A stretch of 64,000 bases of DNA from JBDZVM01 sp040255675 (GTDB lineage Bacteria > Actinomycetota > Actinomycetes > Acidothermales > Acidothermaceae), in the NCBI GenBank assembly GCA_040255675.1, contig JBDZVM010000012.1:1-64000 (forward strand), written 5' to 3'. The notes beneath the pieces were generated by a model. That model saw only the letters and a list, made by a program, of their open reading frames with translations. It did not search any database and had not been told where the DNA came from. A program made the translations under genes and the position numbers. How positions within the stretch are numbered: position 1 is the stretch's first letter; every line of letters begins with the position of its first letter. Below are positions 63,181 to 64,000 of this stretch, in pieces.

Positions 63181-64000
63181 ATGTCCATCGAAGCGACAAC
63201 CCCGACGCCGGACGACAAATTCTCATTCGGATTGTGGACTGTCGGCTGGCCCGCGCGCGACCCGTTCGGTGACGCGACACGGCCGCCGCTCGACCCGGTA
63301 GAGACGGTCGAGCGGCTTGCCGAGTTGGGCGCGTGGGGGGTGACGTTTCACGACGACGACCTGATTCCGTTCGGTAGCAGTGACGCCGAGCGCGATCGGC
63401 TGGTCGATCGGTTCGCCAAGGCACTGGCGGCGTCCGGGCTTGTCGTCTCGATGATGACGACCAACCTGTTCATGCATCCGGTTTTCAAGGACGGCGCTTT
63501 CACTTCCAACGACCGGTCGGTCCGCCGGTTCGCCATCCGTAAGGTGATGCGAAACCTCGATCTGGCAGCCGAACTCGGCGCTCCGATCTACGACTTCTGG
63601 GGCGGCCGCGAGGGTGCCGAAACTGATGCGGGCAAAGACGTCGTCATGGCGCTCGACCGTTATCGCGAGGCCCTCGACACCTTGACGAGCTACGTCATCG
63701 ACCAGGGCTATCCCATCAAATTCGTCTTGGAGCCCAAGCCCAACGAGCCACGTGGCGATATCTTGTTGCCGACCATCGGCCATGCACTCGCCTTTATCAC
63801 GACGCTCGAGCACGCAGACATGGTCGGCATCAATCCTGAAGTGGGCCACGAGCAAATGGCCGGCTTGAACATGGTGCACGGCGTCTCCCAAGCTCTCAGT
63901 ATGGGCAAGCTGTTCCACATCGACCTCAACGGTCAGCACGGCCCGAAGTACGACCAAGACTTGGTCTTCGGCCACGGCGACGTGCTATCGGCCTTCTTTC
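63181..64000 (+). CDS. xylA: xylose isomerase (5' part, runs off the window)
   Basis: First 273 codons, open to the window edge. Start ATG 63181 follows AAAGGAA. FSFGLWTVGWPARDPFG, catalytic His57 and Asp60 in TFHDDDLIPFG, metal-binding Glu in FVLEPKPNEPRGD, and GINPEVGHEQMAGLN with the second metal Glu are all present, the short actinobacterial class I enzyme (about 390 aa expected). It converts xylose to xylulose. It is 24 bp after the permease, so co-transcribed with the importer. Confidence 0.97.
   Translation, partial: MSIEATTPTPDDKFSFGLWTVGWPARDPFGDATRPPLDPVETVERLAELGAWGVTFHDDDLIPFGSSDAERDRLVDRFAKALAASGLVVSMMTTNLFMHPVFKDGAFTSNDRSVRRFAIRKVMRNLDLAAELGAPIYDFWGGREGAETDAGKDVVMALDRYREALDTLTSYVIDQGYPIKFVLEPKPNEPRGDILLPTIGHALAFITTLEHADMVGINPEVGHEQMAGLNMVHGVSQALSMGKLFHIDLNGQHGPKYDQDLVFGHGDVLSAFF

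Overview
The window is high-GC, gene-dense chromosomal DNA from an actinobacterium. This rests on WhiB, a BldG-type antagonist, a 6C small RNA, many GTG starts and 4-bp ATGA/GTGA gene overlaps, a Lys-rich zinc-finger-free TopA tail, and an MFS-thymidylate kinase fusion. From about 2.3 to 54 kb much of the gene order follows, from memory, the Mycobacterium tuberculosis Rv3683 to Rv3644c block: metallophosphoesterase, ponA2, whiB4, two ArsA/Get3-like ATPases, DUF4177, ridA, MBL hydrolase, crp, nth, thioredoxin-like, Nudix, marP, ephE, holin-like, acs, HAD phosphatase, 6C RNA, ssd, tad genes, DECH helicase, topA and the DNA polymerase III delta-prime subunit. The exact species cannot be read from the sequence.

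Layout. 0-2.3 kb: an S9 peptidase, a small Cys protein and tRNA-Pro(CGG). 2.3-11.3 kb: metallophosphoesterase, YqeY, an ECF sigma with a beta-propeller anti-sigma-like partner, PonA2, WhiB4 and the ATPase pair. 11.3-13.6 kb: a less GC-rich three-gene accessory cassette (membrane protein, lipoprotein, secreted protein) inserted between the ATPases and the DUF4177-ridA pair. 13.6-23.8 kb: small metabolic and repair genes, Crp, an RsiG-like c-di-GMP-type protein, Nth, MarP and EphE. 23.8-29 kb: CtaG and Sco copper/oxidase assembly factors and two cation/anion transporters. 29-31 kb: a second sigma/beta-propeller operon. 31-43 kb: acs, HAD phosphatase, 6C RNA, a tad-type secretion/pilus cluster (interrupted by a 100-N gap inside an 11-bp tandem repeat) and the DECH helicase. 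43-54 kb: bldG with its kinase-like partner, H+-pyrophosphatase, a nucleotidyltransferase toxin-antitoxin-like pair, topA, MFS-Tmk and holB. 54-64 kb: a xylan/xylo-oligosaccharide locus with LacI, GH43, GH3, a three-gene ABC importer and the start of xylA.

Functional themes. One is cell envelope and acid/redox stress: PonA2, WhiB4, MarP, ATPase pair. A second is second-messenger control: Crp lies next to an RsiG-like protein with an intact c-di-GMP signature. A third is partner-switching control through BldG. The last is a self-contained sugar regulon in which xylo-oligosaccharides are imported, cleaved by cytoplasmic xylosidases and passed to xylose isomerase. Two matching 16-bp pseudo-palindromes in the divergent intergenic region are the likely LacI operators.

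Several families of non-coding repeats lie between genes: GATCGCGA-type hairpins at gene ends, a 75-bp repeat pair around 14.3/14.9 kb, and three tandem arrays. No CRISPR array, prophage or insertion sequence was found. Gene names and comparisons come from memory of the families; no searches were run.
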